Positions 6,832-13,444 are shown, counted from the stretch's first letter. The stretch: 24,144 nt of DNA from 2-01-FULL-50-23 sp964509695 (GCA_964509695.1 CAZDXN010000013.1:1-24144); one strand, 5' to 3'. The notes: generated from the letters alone by a model not told the origin. Numbers and translations are program-made.

Positions 6832-7810
6832 AAGGCTGATTTTTGATGATTTCGAGGAGGGGGTGGGTGCCGGTGGTTAGAAATTCAAGCATGGCACCGC
6901 CGCCGGTACTGACAAAGTCGAAATCAGAATAAGAAAAGCCTAGGGCGGGGATAGCGGCCAAGGTATTGCCGCCGCCGATAATGATTCGAGCGGAAGATGA
7001 GATGGCCGCACTAAAGATGGCTTTGGTGCCAGCCGTGTGGATGCCATCTTCAAATTTACCCAAAGGGCCGTTGATGACGATGGATTTGGCAGACATAATT
7101 TTCCTGGAGAAGAGGGCGATTGTTTCTTCGTTAATATCCAAGCCGTCAGGAGTGAGGCTGGTGGCAAATTTACCTCCGAGAAGAATTTCGTCGAATTTGT
7201 CCACAAGGTTATCCACATATTTCCTCTTGTCTTCCTTGACACCAGAGATGATTAAAAGGCTTGGTCTATCCGCACTTTTTATGATAGCTCCAAGTTCCTC
7301 CACTTCTCGATCAAACTGAAGACCGGTATAGGTGGGGATAATTTCGGGTATTATTCGGAGGCTGGCGGCACTGTTGTAAGCGGCAAAGGCTTCGTAGACG
7401 TAAATATCAGAGCCTTCGGATAATTGTTTGGCGAATTCCCTATCACTGGTTAATTCACCCGGGCGGAGACGTAAATTGTCGAACATGGCCAGAGGAAACT
7501 CTCCCCTTGCCCACTCCCCCGGAGAAAAACCCGAATCGATAAATAAAATAGATTGATGTAGGGCTTTTTCTAGCCACTCTCGAATTGGTCTGAGGCCGAA
7601 CTGAGGTTCGGCACCGCGCTCGACCAGCTCGCTTGGCCTGCCTAAATGCCCTATTATTAGAGTACTTTTGGCATTTTCGAGGCAGAGCTTGAGGGTGGGC
7701 AGAAGAGCTTGGAGCCGAAAGCCGTTGGCTACCCTTCCCTCTTCTACCGGTACGTCAAGGTCGGCCCGGAGAAGAACGTTTTTGCCTTTGAGGAGAGCGG
7801 AATTGAGCAC
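6818..7810 (-). CDS. pgk: Compact, divergent phosphoglycerate kinase
   Basis: The 330-residue product carries PGK landmarks in order: RADLDVP (15-21), GHLGRP (54-59), FDNLRLRPGE (110-119), EILLGGK (208-214), VINGPLGKFE (245-254), IIGGGNT (277-283) and VSTGGGAMLEF (300-310). PGK converts 1,3-bisphosphoglycerate and ADP to 3-phosphoglycerate and ATP, the step after gap. It is short compared with the usual 390-400 residues: the block that normally holds DAFGxAHRxHAS reads EAFAAYNSAAS, losing the conserved Arg/His, the GGAKVSDK loop is altered (SGVKEDKRK), and the segment that contains DIGP before WNGP is missing. The TTG at 7888 would add 26 residues, but GTG at 7810 is chosen because it gives the normal N-terminus and because TATCAT ends 6 nt upstream. 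Cosmically divergent but catalytic loops in the C-domain are intact, so it may still be active; that is uncertain. Confidence 0.85.
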   Translation of the reverse strand: MLNSALLKGKNVLLRADLDVPVEEGRVANGFRLQALLPTLKLCLENAKSTLIIGHLGRPSELVERGAEPQFGLRPIREWLEKALHQSILFIDSGFSPGEWARGEFPLAMFDNLRLRPGELTSDREFAKQLSEGSDIYVYEAFAAYNSAASLRIIPEIIPTYTGLQFDREVEELGAIIKSADRPSLLIISGVKEDKRKYVDNLVDKFDEILLGGKFATSLTPDGLDINEETIALFSRKIMSAKSIVINGPLGKFEDGIHTAGTKAIFSAAISSSARIIIGGGNTLAAIPALGFSYSDFDFVSTGGGAMLEFLTTGTHPLLEIIKNQPYARP

Positions 7811-7816
7811 AAATTG

Positions 7817-7822
7817 ATGATA
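7817..7822 (-). promoter_or_regulatory. -10 box of pgk (leaderless type)
   Basis: TATCAT on the minus strand ends 6 nt before the GTG start of pgk, with no Shine-Dalgarno sequence between. It supports the choice of 7810 over the TTG at 7888 as the start. Confidence 0.5.
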
Positions 7823-7832
7823 GCAGATAGAC

Positions 7833-7861
7833 TTGACAATTATGGGATAATTTGATAGGAT
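7833..7861 (+). promoter_or_regulatory. Candidate promoter for the secreted M23 gene, divergent from pgk
   Basis: A perfect TTGACA (7833-7838) is followed after 17 nt by TAGGAT (7856-7861). Transcription would begin near 7868 and give a leader of about 130 nt before the peptidase start. The promoter lies just upstream of, and divergent from, the pgk promoter. Confidence 0.5.
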
Positions 7862-7894
7862 TAGCGCGGTCTGTCGGGTAATTATCAAATTAAT

Positions 7895-7912
7895 AGCCTC
7901 ACAGGCTTTTTT
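7895..7912 (+). terminator. Short hairpin with T-run inside the M23 leader (possible attenuator)
   Basis: AGCCT (7895-7899), a 3-nt loop and AGGCT (7903-7907) form a 5-bp stem followed by six T residues, the form of a small intrinsic terminator. No plus-strand gene ends here, and it lies only about 30 nt behind the predicted transcription start of the peptidase gene, so it could act as a leader attenuator. The stem is short, so termination would be partial at best. Confidence 0.4.
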
Positions 7913-7937
7913 GTTAGGTGAAGCTAATTAAGAGAGC

Positions 7938-8000
7938 AAACCGTAGCCGGTTTCTTTTGAAAGGCCAGCCGAACAAAACAATCTCACGGGGGTACCCGTG
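7938..8000 (+). promoter_or_regulatory. Structured leader upstream of and overlapping the M23 start
   Basis: Two perfect 6-bp hairpins with tetraloops are visible: AAACCG-TAGC-CGGTTT (7938-7953) and CACGGG-GGTA-CCCGTG (7985-8000). The second ends at the possible GTG start and 3 nt before the ATG at 8004, so it would hide the initiation region. A further GGC/GCC pairing may form between them (7963-7971). I could not match the whole leader to a known riboswitch. Confidence 0.45.
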
Positions 8001-8003
8001 GTT

Positions 8004-8537
8004 ATGATTGATATCAAAAAATGGCTGCCCAAGACTAGGGAGATCAAGGTCGCTTTTGGTGGCTTTCTTTCGGTAGCCAGTTTGGTCATGGTTGGAGTTT
8101 ATCCACTGGCGAAACAGACTCCAGTCTCGGCTTTGGAGCCAACGAGCCTTCCAATTGAGGTAATTACAGCCGGTTCAGGACCAAGTCTCCTCTTGCCACA
8201 AATGACTGGAGTTTCTCAGGGATTTTGGTCGGAACACCCGGGAGTTGATATCACAGCCCTGTCGGGAGCAGCGATCTACCCAATTAAATCTGGAAAAGTG
8301 GTCGAGGTATCAATCTCGAGGTTTAACTATGGCAGAAGCGTAGTAATTGATCACGGCAACAATCTGACCTCCCGTTATGCTCATATGGGCAAGATCATGG
8401 TACAGGAGGGAGATGAGGTTGACGACAAGACTGAAATTGGTGAAGTGGGAGTAACCGGTCATACGACCGGGCCTCATTTGCACTTGGAAATCAGGAAAAA
8501 TGGAAGAGCTCTAAACCCGCTCACTTACCTTCGTTAA
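8004..8537 (+). CDS. Secreted or membrane-anchored M23-family peptidase
   Basis: The protein (177 residues from the ATG at 8004; a GTG at 7998 would add two) starts with a basic N-terminus and a hydrophobic segment, about residues 17-36, that acts as a signal peptide or anchor. The catalytic domain has HPGVDITALSG (His and Asp ligands), SRYAHMGKI and TGPHLHLEI, the full M23 zinc site. Family role: endopeptidase on peptidoglycan cross-bridges in the cell wall, or an activator of such enzymes. It is the second M23 gene in the window but, unlike the one in the pgk run, it has an export signal and no LysM segment. It is expressed from the opposite strand of pgk through a long, hairpin-rich leader, suggesting regulation at RNA level. 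Its stop overlaps the NRAMP stop by 4 bp (GTTAAC), tail to tail. Confidence 0.88.
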   Translation: MIDIKKWLPKTREIKVAFGGFLSVASLVMVGVYPLAKQTPVSALEPTSLPIEVITAGSGPSLLLPQMTGVSQGFWSEHPGVDITALSGAAIYPIKSGKVVEVSISRFNYGRSVVIDHGNNLTSRYAHMGKIMVQEGDEVDDKTEIGEVGVTGHTTGPHLHLEIRKNGRALNPLTYLR

Positions 8538-9814
8538 CGAACGAACAGGAGGCTGACGGCAGCGACAAGAGTCACCCCAAAAGTAAGCCAAACGAAAATC
8601 TTTGAAACTGGTCCACTGGCGTAATTGCCCATGATTTTCTGGCTGCCGGCAATTTTGCCAATAATGAAAAGGAGCGGGACACAAACGATACCGTTCATGA
8701 CGGCAGTGTAGATCAAGGCCTTGATTGGATTCACCCCAAGAAAATTAAGAGAAAGCCCAATGAGAGTGGCGATGATGATGATGGCATAAAATCCGGGGGC
8801 GTCTTTTAATTTTTTGTCGAGGCCGTATTTCCAACCAAGGGCTTCAGACAAGGCATAAGCGGCAGAGCCGGCCAAGACCGGCACCGCCAACAACCCCAGA
8901 CCGATGACTCCCGCAGCAAAGATGAATTTGGCGATGAGGCCGGCGTTCCCGAAACTGCTGACCAACGGCTCGAGGGCGGCGGCGGCTTGGGCGGCGGAAC
9001 GGATATCGAAGACGCCATTACCATGGAGTACGGTGGCGGTGGTGACGATGATGGACCAGGTGGCGATTTGGCTGGCGACCATGCCGATAAGGTTGTCGAG
9101 ACGGAGTCGTCTCATAAAACGATGGTTCATCGAGACGGTGCCGTCGTCATTGATTAGGTGCTCCTCTCTCGCCTCTTCGGTTTCCTCCGAGGCCTGCCAA
9201 AAAAACATATAGGGGGAAATGGTGGTGCCGACGACGCCAGTGATAACGAAAAGAAAGGGTAGATTAAATTCGAGGTGGGGCAAGAAGGTCGCCCTGATTA
9301 TCTCCCCCCATGGTTGGTGAACAACGAAAAGAGTTAGAGGGTAGGCCAAGAGAGAGAGACTGAGCCATTTGAGAATTCTGGCGTAAGGTCGATAATTAAC
9401 GTAGATTTCCAAAAAAAGGATGACGGCGGTAAACATAACGGTAAGGAGGGCAAAGGGAATTGGAACTAGGAGATTGGCAGCGGCGGCCATAGCCCCGAGG
9501 TCAACCCCAAGATTGATGATATTGGCGATAAGGATCAAACCGACGACGAGAAATAGGACCGGTTTCCCAAAATGTTCTTTGACGACGGCGGCGATCCCCT
9601 TTCCCTTCACGGCGCCGATTCTGGCTGAAGCTTCCTGGACGGCGATCATTAGAGGGAGGAGAAAAAGAGCGGTCCAGAGCTGACCATAGCCGAACTGAGC
9701 TCCAGTCTGCGAGTATGTAGCGATACCTGAAGGATCATCATCCGCGGCGCCGGTAATGATGCCGGGACCGAGGCTACTCCCCGTTTTTTTGATTCGAGTG
9801 AGGAACGAAAACAT
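8534..9814 (-). CDS. Divergent NRAMP-family divalent metal transporter
   Basis: The 426-residue protein has about eleven hydrophobic helices and opens with GPGIITGAADDDPSGIATYS, which aligns with the first metal-binding helix of NRAMP (MntH) proteins. The canonical DPGN metal site in that helix reads DDPSGI here, and the helix-6 motif, normally with a metal-ligating Met and a following Pro-His, reads TTISPYMFFWQ (residues 197-207). Both changes put it in the NRAMP-related branch rather than among classical Mn/Fe transporters, so the transported ion (Mg, Mn or other) is open. The loop after helix 6 is rich in Glu (ASEETEEAREEH). Start: ATG with TAGAAT ending 6 nt upstream. It converges with the secreted M23 gene and no metal-regulator box is evident in its upstream region. 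Confidence 0.85.
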   Translation of the reverse strand: MFSFLTRIKKTGSSLGPGIITGAADDDPSGIATYSQTGAQFGYGQLWTALFLLPLMIAVQEASARIGAVKGKGIAAVVKEHFGKPVLFLVVGLILIANIINLGVDLGAMAAAANLLVPIPFALLTVMFTAVILFLEIYVNYRPYARILKWLSLSLLAYPLTLFVVHQPWGEIIRATFLPHLEFNLPFLFVITGVVGTTISPYMFFWQASEETEEAREEHLINDDGTVSMNHRFMRRLRLDNLIGMVASQIATWSIIVTTATVLHGNGVFDIRSAAQAAAALEPLVSSFGNAGLIAKFIFAAGVIGLGLLAVPVLAGSAAYALSEALGWKYGLDKKLKDAPGFYAIIIIATLIGLSLNFLGVNPIKALIYTAVMNGIVCVPLLFIIGKIAGSQKIMGNYASGPVSKIFVWLTFGVTLVAAVSLLFVR

Positions 9815-9820
9815 TATTTA

Positions 9821-9826
9821 ATTCTA
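9821..9826 (-). promoter_or_regulatory. -10 box of the NRAMP gene (leaderless type)
   Basis: TAGAAT, five of six consensus bases, ends 6 nt before the ATG at 9814. No Shine-Dalgarno sequence lies between. Confidence 0.55.
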
Positions 9827-9948
9827 TATGACCGGTGAGGAAAGTTGTTGACAAAATATTTATTTTTTTGCTTGACCTATCAATTCTTTGTACACTGTGG
9901 ATAACTTACCTTTTTTGTTAATAACTATTATTTTGGGGTTTATTGTCT

Positions 9949-10016
9949 GTCATTGCGAGGAATGTACTCATGACGTGGCAATCTATATGGATTGCTTCGC
10001 TAACGCTCGCAATGAC
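9949..10016. repeat. Intergenic palindromic element (GTCATTGCGAG type)
   Basis: An 11-bp perfect inverted repeat, GTCATTGCGAG (9949-9959) and CTCGCAATGAC (10006-10016), encloses a second one, GCAATC (9978-9983) and GATTGC (9990-9995). The result is a long two-part cruciform. Such GTCATTGCGAG...GCAATC elements are dispersed intergenic repeats in many bacterial genomes. It sits just after the stop of the GreA-like gene, where it could also serve as a transcript-end structure on the minus strand. Confidence 0.75.
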
Positions 10017-10027
10017 GGCGGAGCGTG

Positions 10028-10465
10028 TTATTTATTTGGGTTGAGGAAGATGATTTGGTAGACTCCCCCGTTGAAGGAGAAGGTGTAGCCGGCTTTTTTG
10101 TTTAAGAAAGATTGGGCGAGGGTTGAAGAAACTGAAAGAAGAAAGGTGTCACCGATAGTCTGACCACCGAAACCATCTGGGACGAGGAGAAAGTTTTTGA
10201 CTCCGAGAGGGGTGCGGAGAGTGATTAGGGTATTGGCGGTAGCCGTGTTACTAAATGGAGGAAGTTTGTTGAGTCCGGTTTCGAGCGATTGAAGTTTTTT
10301 CTTGGCATCGTTTAGGGTGTCCATGAGTTGCTCGGCATTTTGGCGGGTTTTGTCAGAATGACTCTCGGTGGGAGTGGCGGCGTGATCGCGAGTGAACTTC
10401 GCCTCGGCGAGTTGGCGGTCGAGAAGATTGCGTTTGTCTTGAAGAATTTGGCGAAGATCAATCAT
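10028..10465 (-). CDS. GreA/GreB-like transcript cleavage factor (small, divergent)
   Basis: The 145-residue protein has an N-terminal helical hairpin region (about 1-68, with DKRNLLDRQLAEAKFTRDHA and NAEQLMDTLNDAKKKLQSLE helices separated by ATPTESHSDKT) and a C-terminal FKBP-like domain (about 80-143) whose pattern LLSVSSTLAQSFLNKKAGYT matches the 'SP-x-x-x-ALLGKKVGD' region of Gre factors. Gre proteins insert the coiled coil into the RNA polymerase secondary channel and rescue backtracked complexes; Glu34 and Asp38 are at the place of the acidic tip. Similarity is weak, so other Gre-fold proteins that target RNA polymerase are possible. The open frame reaches back to 10612, but the ATG at 10465 is preferred: a perfect TATAAT ends 6 nt upstream. 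It follows the glycosylase by 7 bp. Confidence 0.6.
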   Translation of the reverse strand: MIDLRQILQDKRNLLDRQLAEAKFTRDHAATPTESHSDKTRQNAEQLMDTLNDAKKKLQSLETGLNKLPPFSNTATANTLITLRTPLGVKNFLLVPDGFGGQTIGDTFLLSVSSTLAQSFLNKKAGYTFSFNGGVYQIIFLNPNK

Positions 10466-10471
10466 GGGGTG

Positions 10472-10477
10472 ATTATA
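10472..10477 (-). promoter_or_regulatory. -10 box of the GreA-like gene (leaderless type)
   Basis: A perfect TATAAT on the minus strand ends exactly 6 nt before the ATG at 10465. It contains the TAA stop codon of the upstream glycosylase gene, so terminator of translation and promoter are the same bases. Confidence 0.65.
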
Positions 10478-11069
10478 TATTGTCGAGGCTGGCCCAAAGG
10501 AGGCGGGAGGCGAGAGAACGGTGCGGGTGCCAAGTTTGTGCGAGTGCGAGAATGGCTTTTTGATCATTGCGGCTGATGCCGTAGAGTTTTTCGATAGCCG
10601 TCCGGAGACCAAGATCCCCGACCGAGAAGACGTCAGGGCGCTTCAAACTAAAAATTAGAAACATTTCGACAGACCAAGGACCAATGCCTTTGATTTTGAT
10701 CAATTCTTTCTTGATTTCGTCGTCAGTCAGTTTTTCCAACTGGTCTAGGATAATGGCGCCGGGGGAGATGGCGGAAGCGATATTTTTGACGTAGTTGGCT
10801 TTGGAGTTACTAAGACCGACAGCGCGGAGCTTATCGGCGGGGAGATTTAGAACATCATCAGGTTTCGGTTTGACAGGAAAAATGCCTAAAAAGCGTTTGA
10901 GGATGCTGTCGGCGGCTTTCATCGAGAGCTGTTGGCCGATGACGATCTCGACGAGATCGAGGAAATAATTATTTTGGCCACCATAATATTCTTTGATCTG
11001 ATGTTTGGCGATGAGTTTTCTCATCACCGGATCGTTCTTGAACAGTTCAGTTGAGGTGTTTTTTCTCAC
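10473..11069 (-). CDS. DNA-3-methyladenine glycosylase, AlkA-type (HhH-GPD)
   Basis: The 198-residue product has the HhH-GPD fold: VIGQQLSMKAADSI (44-57), the helix-hairpin-helix IKIKGIGPWSVEMFLIF (124-140) and the Gly/Pro-Asp segment FSVGDLGLRTAIEK with catalytic Asp152. No C-terminal Cys cluster for an iron-sulphur site is present, which favours the AlkA/MagIII-like base-excision glycosylases acting on alkylated purines over endonuclease III. The GTG at 11069 (VRKNTSTELF) is chosen because residues further upstream are out-of-frame translation of the ribbon-helix-helix gene; the frame itself stays open to 11171. It overlaps the regulator gene by 23 bp, so it is probably cotranscribed with and perhaps controlled by it. 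Confidence 0.8.
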   Translation of the reverse strand: MRKNTSTELFKNDPVMRKLIAKHQIKEYYGGQNNYFLDLVEIVIGQQLSMKAADSILKRFLGIFPVKPKPDDVLNLPADKLRAVGLSNSKANYVKNIASAISPGAIILDQLEKLTDDEIKKELIKIKGIGPWSVEMFLIFSLKRPDVFSVGDLGLRTAIEKLYGISRNDQKAILALAQTWHPHRSLASRLLWASLDNI

Positions 11070-11232
11070 GTTTGGAGGATTTTGATGGCTTTGATTTTTT
11101 CTTTTTGGGGATATTCCTGACATGCTCAATAGCTTTCCGAAGCTCTTCGGACATGGTGGTCTCGTTGACATGGGCGAGATCTTTCAGAAACTTGATTTGA
11201 TATTGAGGCAGATAGACTTGAGTTCTGATCAT
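11047..11232 (-). CDS. Ribbon-helix-helix (CopG/Arc-type) DNA-binding protein
   Basis: The 61-residue protein starts MIRTQVYLPQYQIKFLKDLA, a beta strand followed by two helices (TTMSEELRKAIEHVRN) as in ribbon-helix-helix repressors, and ends in a Lys/Ser-rich tail (KKKKSKPSKSSKREKK) likely to add unspecific DNA contact. Such proteins bind palindromic operators as dimers and are often antitoxins. No toxin gene is adjacent; the next gene is the AlkA-type glycosylase, which overlaps by 23 bp. The ATG at 11232 is chosen over the 11268 codon because a TTGACA/TATGTT promoter sits directly upstream, with the -10 ending 6 nt before this ATG, and a 20-bp palindrome between them fits autoregulation. 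Confidence 0.75.
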   Translation of the reverse strand: MIRTQVYLPQYQIKFLKDLAHVNETTMSEELRKAIEHVRNIPKKKKSKPSKSSKREKKHLN

Positions 11233-11238
11233 GCAATA

Positions 11239-11267
11239 AACATACACCATGGTGTATGTCTCTGTCA
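11239..11267 (-). promoter_or_regulatory. Promoter with 20-bp perfect palindromic operator of the RHH-glycosylase operon
   Basis: On the minus strand TTGACA (11267-11262), an 18-nt spacer and TATGTT (11244-11239) are followed by 6 nt and the ATG. The spacer and -10 are covered by ACATACACCATGGTGTATGT (11240-11259), a perfect 20-bp palindrome. A repressor bound here would block RNA polymerase, and the adjacent ribbon-helix-helix protein is the obvious candidate. Confidence 0.7.
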
Positions 11268-11281
11268 AATAGAGTACCAGC

Positions 11282-11311
11282 GAGATTCCTCGACTTCGCT
11301 CGGAATGACGA
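11282..11311. repeat. Short dispersed repeat of the GAGATTCCTCGACTTCGCTC type
   Basis: GAGATTCC, a CGAC/GCTC middle and GGAATGACG form a weak inverted repeat (ATTCC / GGAAT). The same wording, reading CGTCATTCCGAG on the other strand, occurs as intergenic repeats in many bacterial genomes. It lies between the RHH promoter and groEL. Confidence 0.5.
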
Positions 11312-11323
11312 GTAATTAGTGTC

Positions 11324-11378
11324 TCCCGCGGGTCCCACGGATAATACCTGGGACGTCGAGTACTCCGGATACGCGGGA
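11324..11378. repeat. Palindromic element downstream of groEL
   Basis: TCCCGCG (11324-11330) pairs with CGCGGGA (11372-11378), and inside it GTCCCA (11332-11337) pairs with TGGGAC (11349-11354). The element begins 15 nt after the groEL stop codon on the minus strand, so it may act as the 3' end structure of the groESL mRNA, although it lacks a T-run. Confidence 0.6.
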
Positions 11379-11392
11379 TGACGGGTAAACCG

Positions 11393-13015
11393 TCACATTC
11401 CCATGTCGCCCATGCCGGATTGACCGCCCATTTCCTTCTTCTCTTCAGGCAAATCTGTAACTAGGCATTCCGTAGTTAGAATCATGCTGGCGACGGAGGC
11501 GGCGTTTTGGAGCGCGCTTCGGGTCACCTTCACCGGATCGAGAATCCCGGCTTTGAGCATGTCTTCAAACTCGAGGGTGAGGGCGTTGAAACCAAAGTTC
11601 TTGTCGACGCTTTCCTCAACTTTTCGGACAACCCAACCATCATCGGCGCCGGAGTTCTTGGCGAGCCAGCGGAGGGGCATGGATAACGCTTCGCGGACGA
11701 TGTCGATACCGACTTGTTCGTCGGCATTAGCCGCTTTGAGGGAATCTAGAACCTTGGCGGTGCGCAGAAGGGCAACACCTCCACCGGGGACGATGCCTTC
11801 TTCAATGGCAGCTTTAGTGGCGCCAACGGCGTCTTTGACTCTTTCTTTGAGTTCATTCAATTCCACCTCGGTGGGAGCGCCGACTTTGATGACGGCGACA
11901 CCGCCGGCCAGTTTGGCGAGTCTTTCCTCAAGTTTCTCGCGATCGAAGTCGGACTTGGTGTTGGCCGCCTCGGTCTTTAATTGAGTGACACGGGCAGCGA
12001 TGGCTTTGGGATCTCCCTTGCCGCCGACGATACGAGTATTGTCTTTGTCGGACCAGACGCGATCGGCGTGGCCGAGATCTTCAAGGGTAACAGAGTCGAG
12101 TTTTCGACCAGTATCCTCGGAAATGACGGAGCCACCGGTAAGAATGGCAATATCCTCGAGCATGGCTTTGCGACGGTCACCGAAGGCAGGAGCCTTGACG
12201 GCGAGGACGTTGAAAGATCCGCGCATTTTGTTGACGACGAGGGTGGCGAGGGCTTCGCCGTCAATGTCGTCGGCGATGATGACGAAGTTTTTGCTAACCT
12301 TGATGACTTTTTCCAGAACCGGAAGGAAGTCGTTGACGCTACTGATCTTTTGGTCAGTGATGAGAATGTGAGGAGCATCAATGGTAGCCTCCATTTTGCC
12401 CGGGTCGGTGACGAAGTAAGCAGAAGCGTAACCCTTGTCAAAGGCCATGCCTTCTTTGTGTTCGATTTCAAAGTCGAGACCCTGACTCTCCTCTACTTCG
12501 ACGACGCCGTCACGACCGACGAGCTTGAGAGCTTCGGCGATTTTACTACCGATTTTTTCGTTTTGGGCGGAAATAGTGGCGACAGATTGCCAATCAGTTT
12601 CTTTGACGTCTTTTTTGAGCTTGAGAAGAGTTTCGACGACGGCGACGACGGCTTTGTCGATACCGGTTTTCATCTGCATGGGATTGGCTCCGGCGGTGAT
12701 GTTCTTCATGCCAGCGACAACGATTTGCTGGGCAAGTAAGGTAGCGGTGGTAGTACCGTCACCGGCGACGTCGTTGGTTTTGCTGGCGGCTTCTTTGACG
12801 AGCTGAGCGCCCATGTTTTCAAATGGATCCGGGAGTTCGATTTCCTTGGCGACGGAGACACCATCGTGGAGAACGGTGGGGGCGCCCCACTTCTTGTCGA
12901 TAGCGACATTGCGACCCTTGGGTCCGAGAGTGGTGACGACAGCTTTGGCTAGTTTGTTAACGCCGCCCATGAGCTTCTGGCGGGCTTCATCAGAGAAAAG
13001 AACTTGTTTGGCCAT
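11393..13015 (-). CDS. groEL: Chaperonin GroEL (Hsp60)
   Basis: The 540-residue protein is a full-length group I chaperonin: VTTLGPKGRNVAIDKKWGAP near the N-terminus, NDVAGDGTTTATLLAQQI with the ATPase Asp, the apical domain including GKGDPKAIAAR, VGAPTEVELNELKERVKDA, the intermediate-domain EEGIVPGGGVALLR, and a short Gly/Met tail (GGQSGMGDMGM). It forms the double-ring folding chamber with GroES in the cytosol. It follows groES by 34 bp and is cotranscribed from the CIRCE-controlled promoter. The 34-bp spacer is almost only A and T and has no Shine-Dalgarno sequence. Large open frames on the opposite strand of this gene are shadows of its codon usage. Confidence 0.98.
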   Translation of the reverse strand: MAKQVLFSDEARQKLMGGVNKLAKAVVTTLGPKGRNVAIDKKWGAPTVLHDGVSVAKEIELPDPFENMGAQLVKEAASKTNDVAGDGTTTATLLAQQIVVAGMKNITAGANPMQMKTGIDKAVVAVVETLLKLKKDVKETDWQSVATISAQNEKIGSKIAEALKLVGRDGVVEVEESQGLDFEIEHKEGMAFDKGYASAYFVTDPGKMEATIDAPHILITDQKISSVNDFLPVLEKVIKVSKNFVIIADDIDGEALATLVVNKMRGSFNVLAVKAPAFGDRRKAMLEDIAILTGGSVISEDTGRKLDSVTLEDLGHADRVWSDKDNTRIVGGKGDPKAIAARVTQLKTEAANTKSDFDREKLEERLAKLAGGVAVIKVGAPTEVELNELKERVKDAVGATKAAIEEGIVPGGGVALLRTAKVLDSLKAANADEQVGIDIVREALSMPLRWLAKNSGADDGWVVRKVEESVDKNFGFNALTLEFEDMLKAGILDPVKVTRSALQNAASVASMILTTECLVTDLPEEKKEMGGQSGMGDMGM

Positions 13016-13049
13016 TTGAATTTATTTATTATTTAATATTAAACATTGC

Positions 13050-13364
13050 TCATTTGGTGACGATGGCGAGAATGTCGTCGAATTTCAAAAATTGATATTC
13101 GAGGCGATCAATGACGACTTCGTTGCCACCCCATTTCTTGTAAACGACAGTGTCGCCTTTTTTGGCGGGAGATTTGAGTTTGGTGCCTTCGGTGGTGGTG
13201 AGATCATCCCCGACCGAGAGAACGGTGCCGTACTGGGGCTTGTCTTCGTGGCTATCGGGAAGATAGATACCGGAGTCGGTTTTTTTGTCTTGTTTAGCGG
13301 GCTCGACGAGAAGGTATCCGGGAGCTGGTTGGAGAGATTTGGCGGCGAAGACGGTGGTTGGCAT
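13050..13364 (-). CDS. groES: Co-chaperonin GroES (Hsp10)
   Basis: The 104-residue protein has LQPAPGYLLVEPAKQDKKTD (start and mobile loop), SGIYLPDSHEDKPQYGTVLS and GDTVVYKKWGGNEV, ending in YQFLKFDDILAIV, all characteristic of GroES. It caps GroEL rings during folding. It is about 8 residues longer than usual at the N-terminus (MPTTVFAAKS). It is the first gene of the groESL operon. The leader from the CIRCE-region promoter is about 70 nt and has no recognisable Shine-Dalgarno sequence in front of the ATG. Confidence 0.96.
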   Translation of the reverse strand: MPTTVFAAKSLQPAPGYLLVEPAKQDKKTDSGIYLPDSHEDKPQYGTVLSVGDDLTTTEGTKLKSPAKKGDTVVYKKWGGNEVVIDRLEYQFLKFDDILAIVTK

Positions 13365-13419
13365 AGTTAAAATTTCTAGTTTCTAATTTTTAATTTCTAA
13401 TTCAAGTGTATGTGTATGA

Positions 13420-13444
13420 TAGCACTTAAATACTTCGAGTGCTA
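13420..13444 (-). promoter_or_regulatory. CIRCE operator (HrcA site) of groESL
   Basis: TAGCACTT, a 9-nt spacer and GAGTGCTA (plus-strand reading) match the CIRCE consensus TTAGCACTC-N9-GAGTGCTAA with one mismatch inside the arms and lost outer pairs. The site lies directly at the start of transcription predicted from the adjacent promoter. It implies an HrcA repressor elsewhere in the genome and heat-shock control of groESL. Confidence 0.9.

Noticed and set aside
7811..7888. TTG at 7888 as the start of pgk
   Set aside because: It would add 26 non-family residues; the GTG at 7810 has the -10 box at the standard spacing and gives the normal N-terminus.
7868..8003. c-di-AMP (ydaO-type) or c-di-GMP riboswitch upstream of the M23 peptidase
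   Set aside because: Words such as GCTAA and GCAAACC recall these motifs, but the order and the conserved core could not be aligned; kept only as an unassigned structured leader.
9896..9904. Perfect DnaA-box sequence TGTGGATAA in an AT-rich intergenic stretch, suggestive of an origin
   Set aside because: Only a single box; no dnaA, dnaN or other origin genes nearby and no cluster of further boxes, so chance is more likely.
11981..12739. Long open frame (252 codons) on the plus strand inside groEL
   Set aside because: It is fully antisense to a clear groEL, has acidic repetitive composition and no start signals; it results from groEL codon usage.
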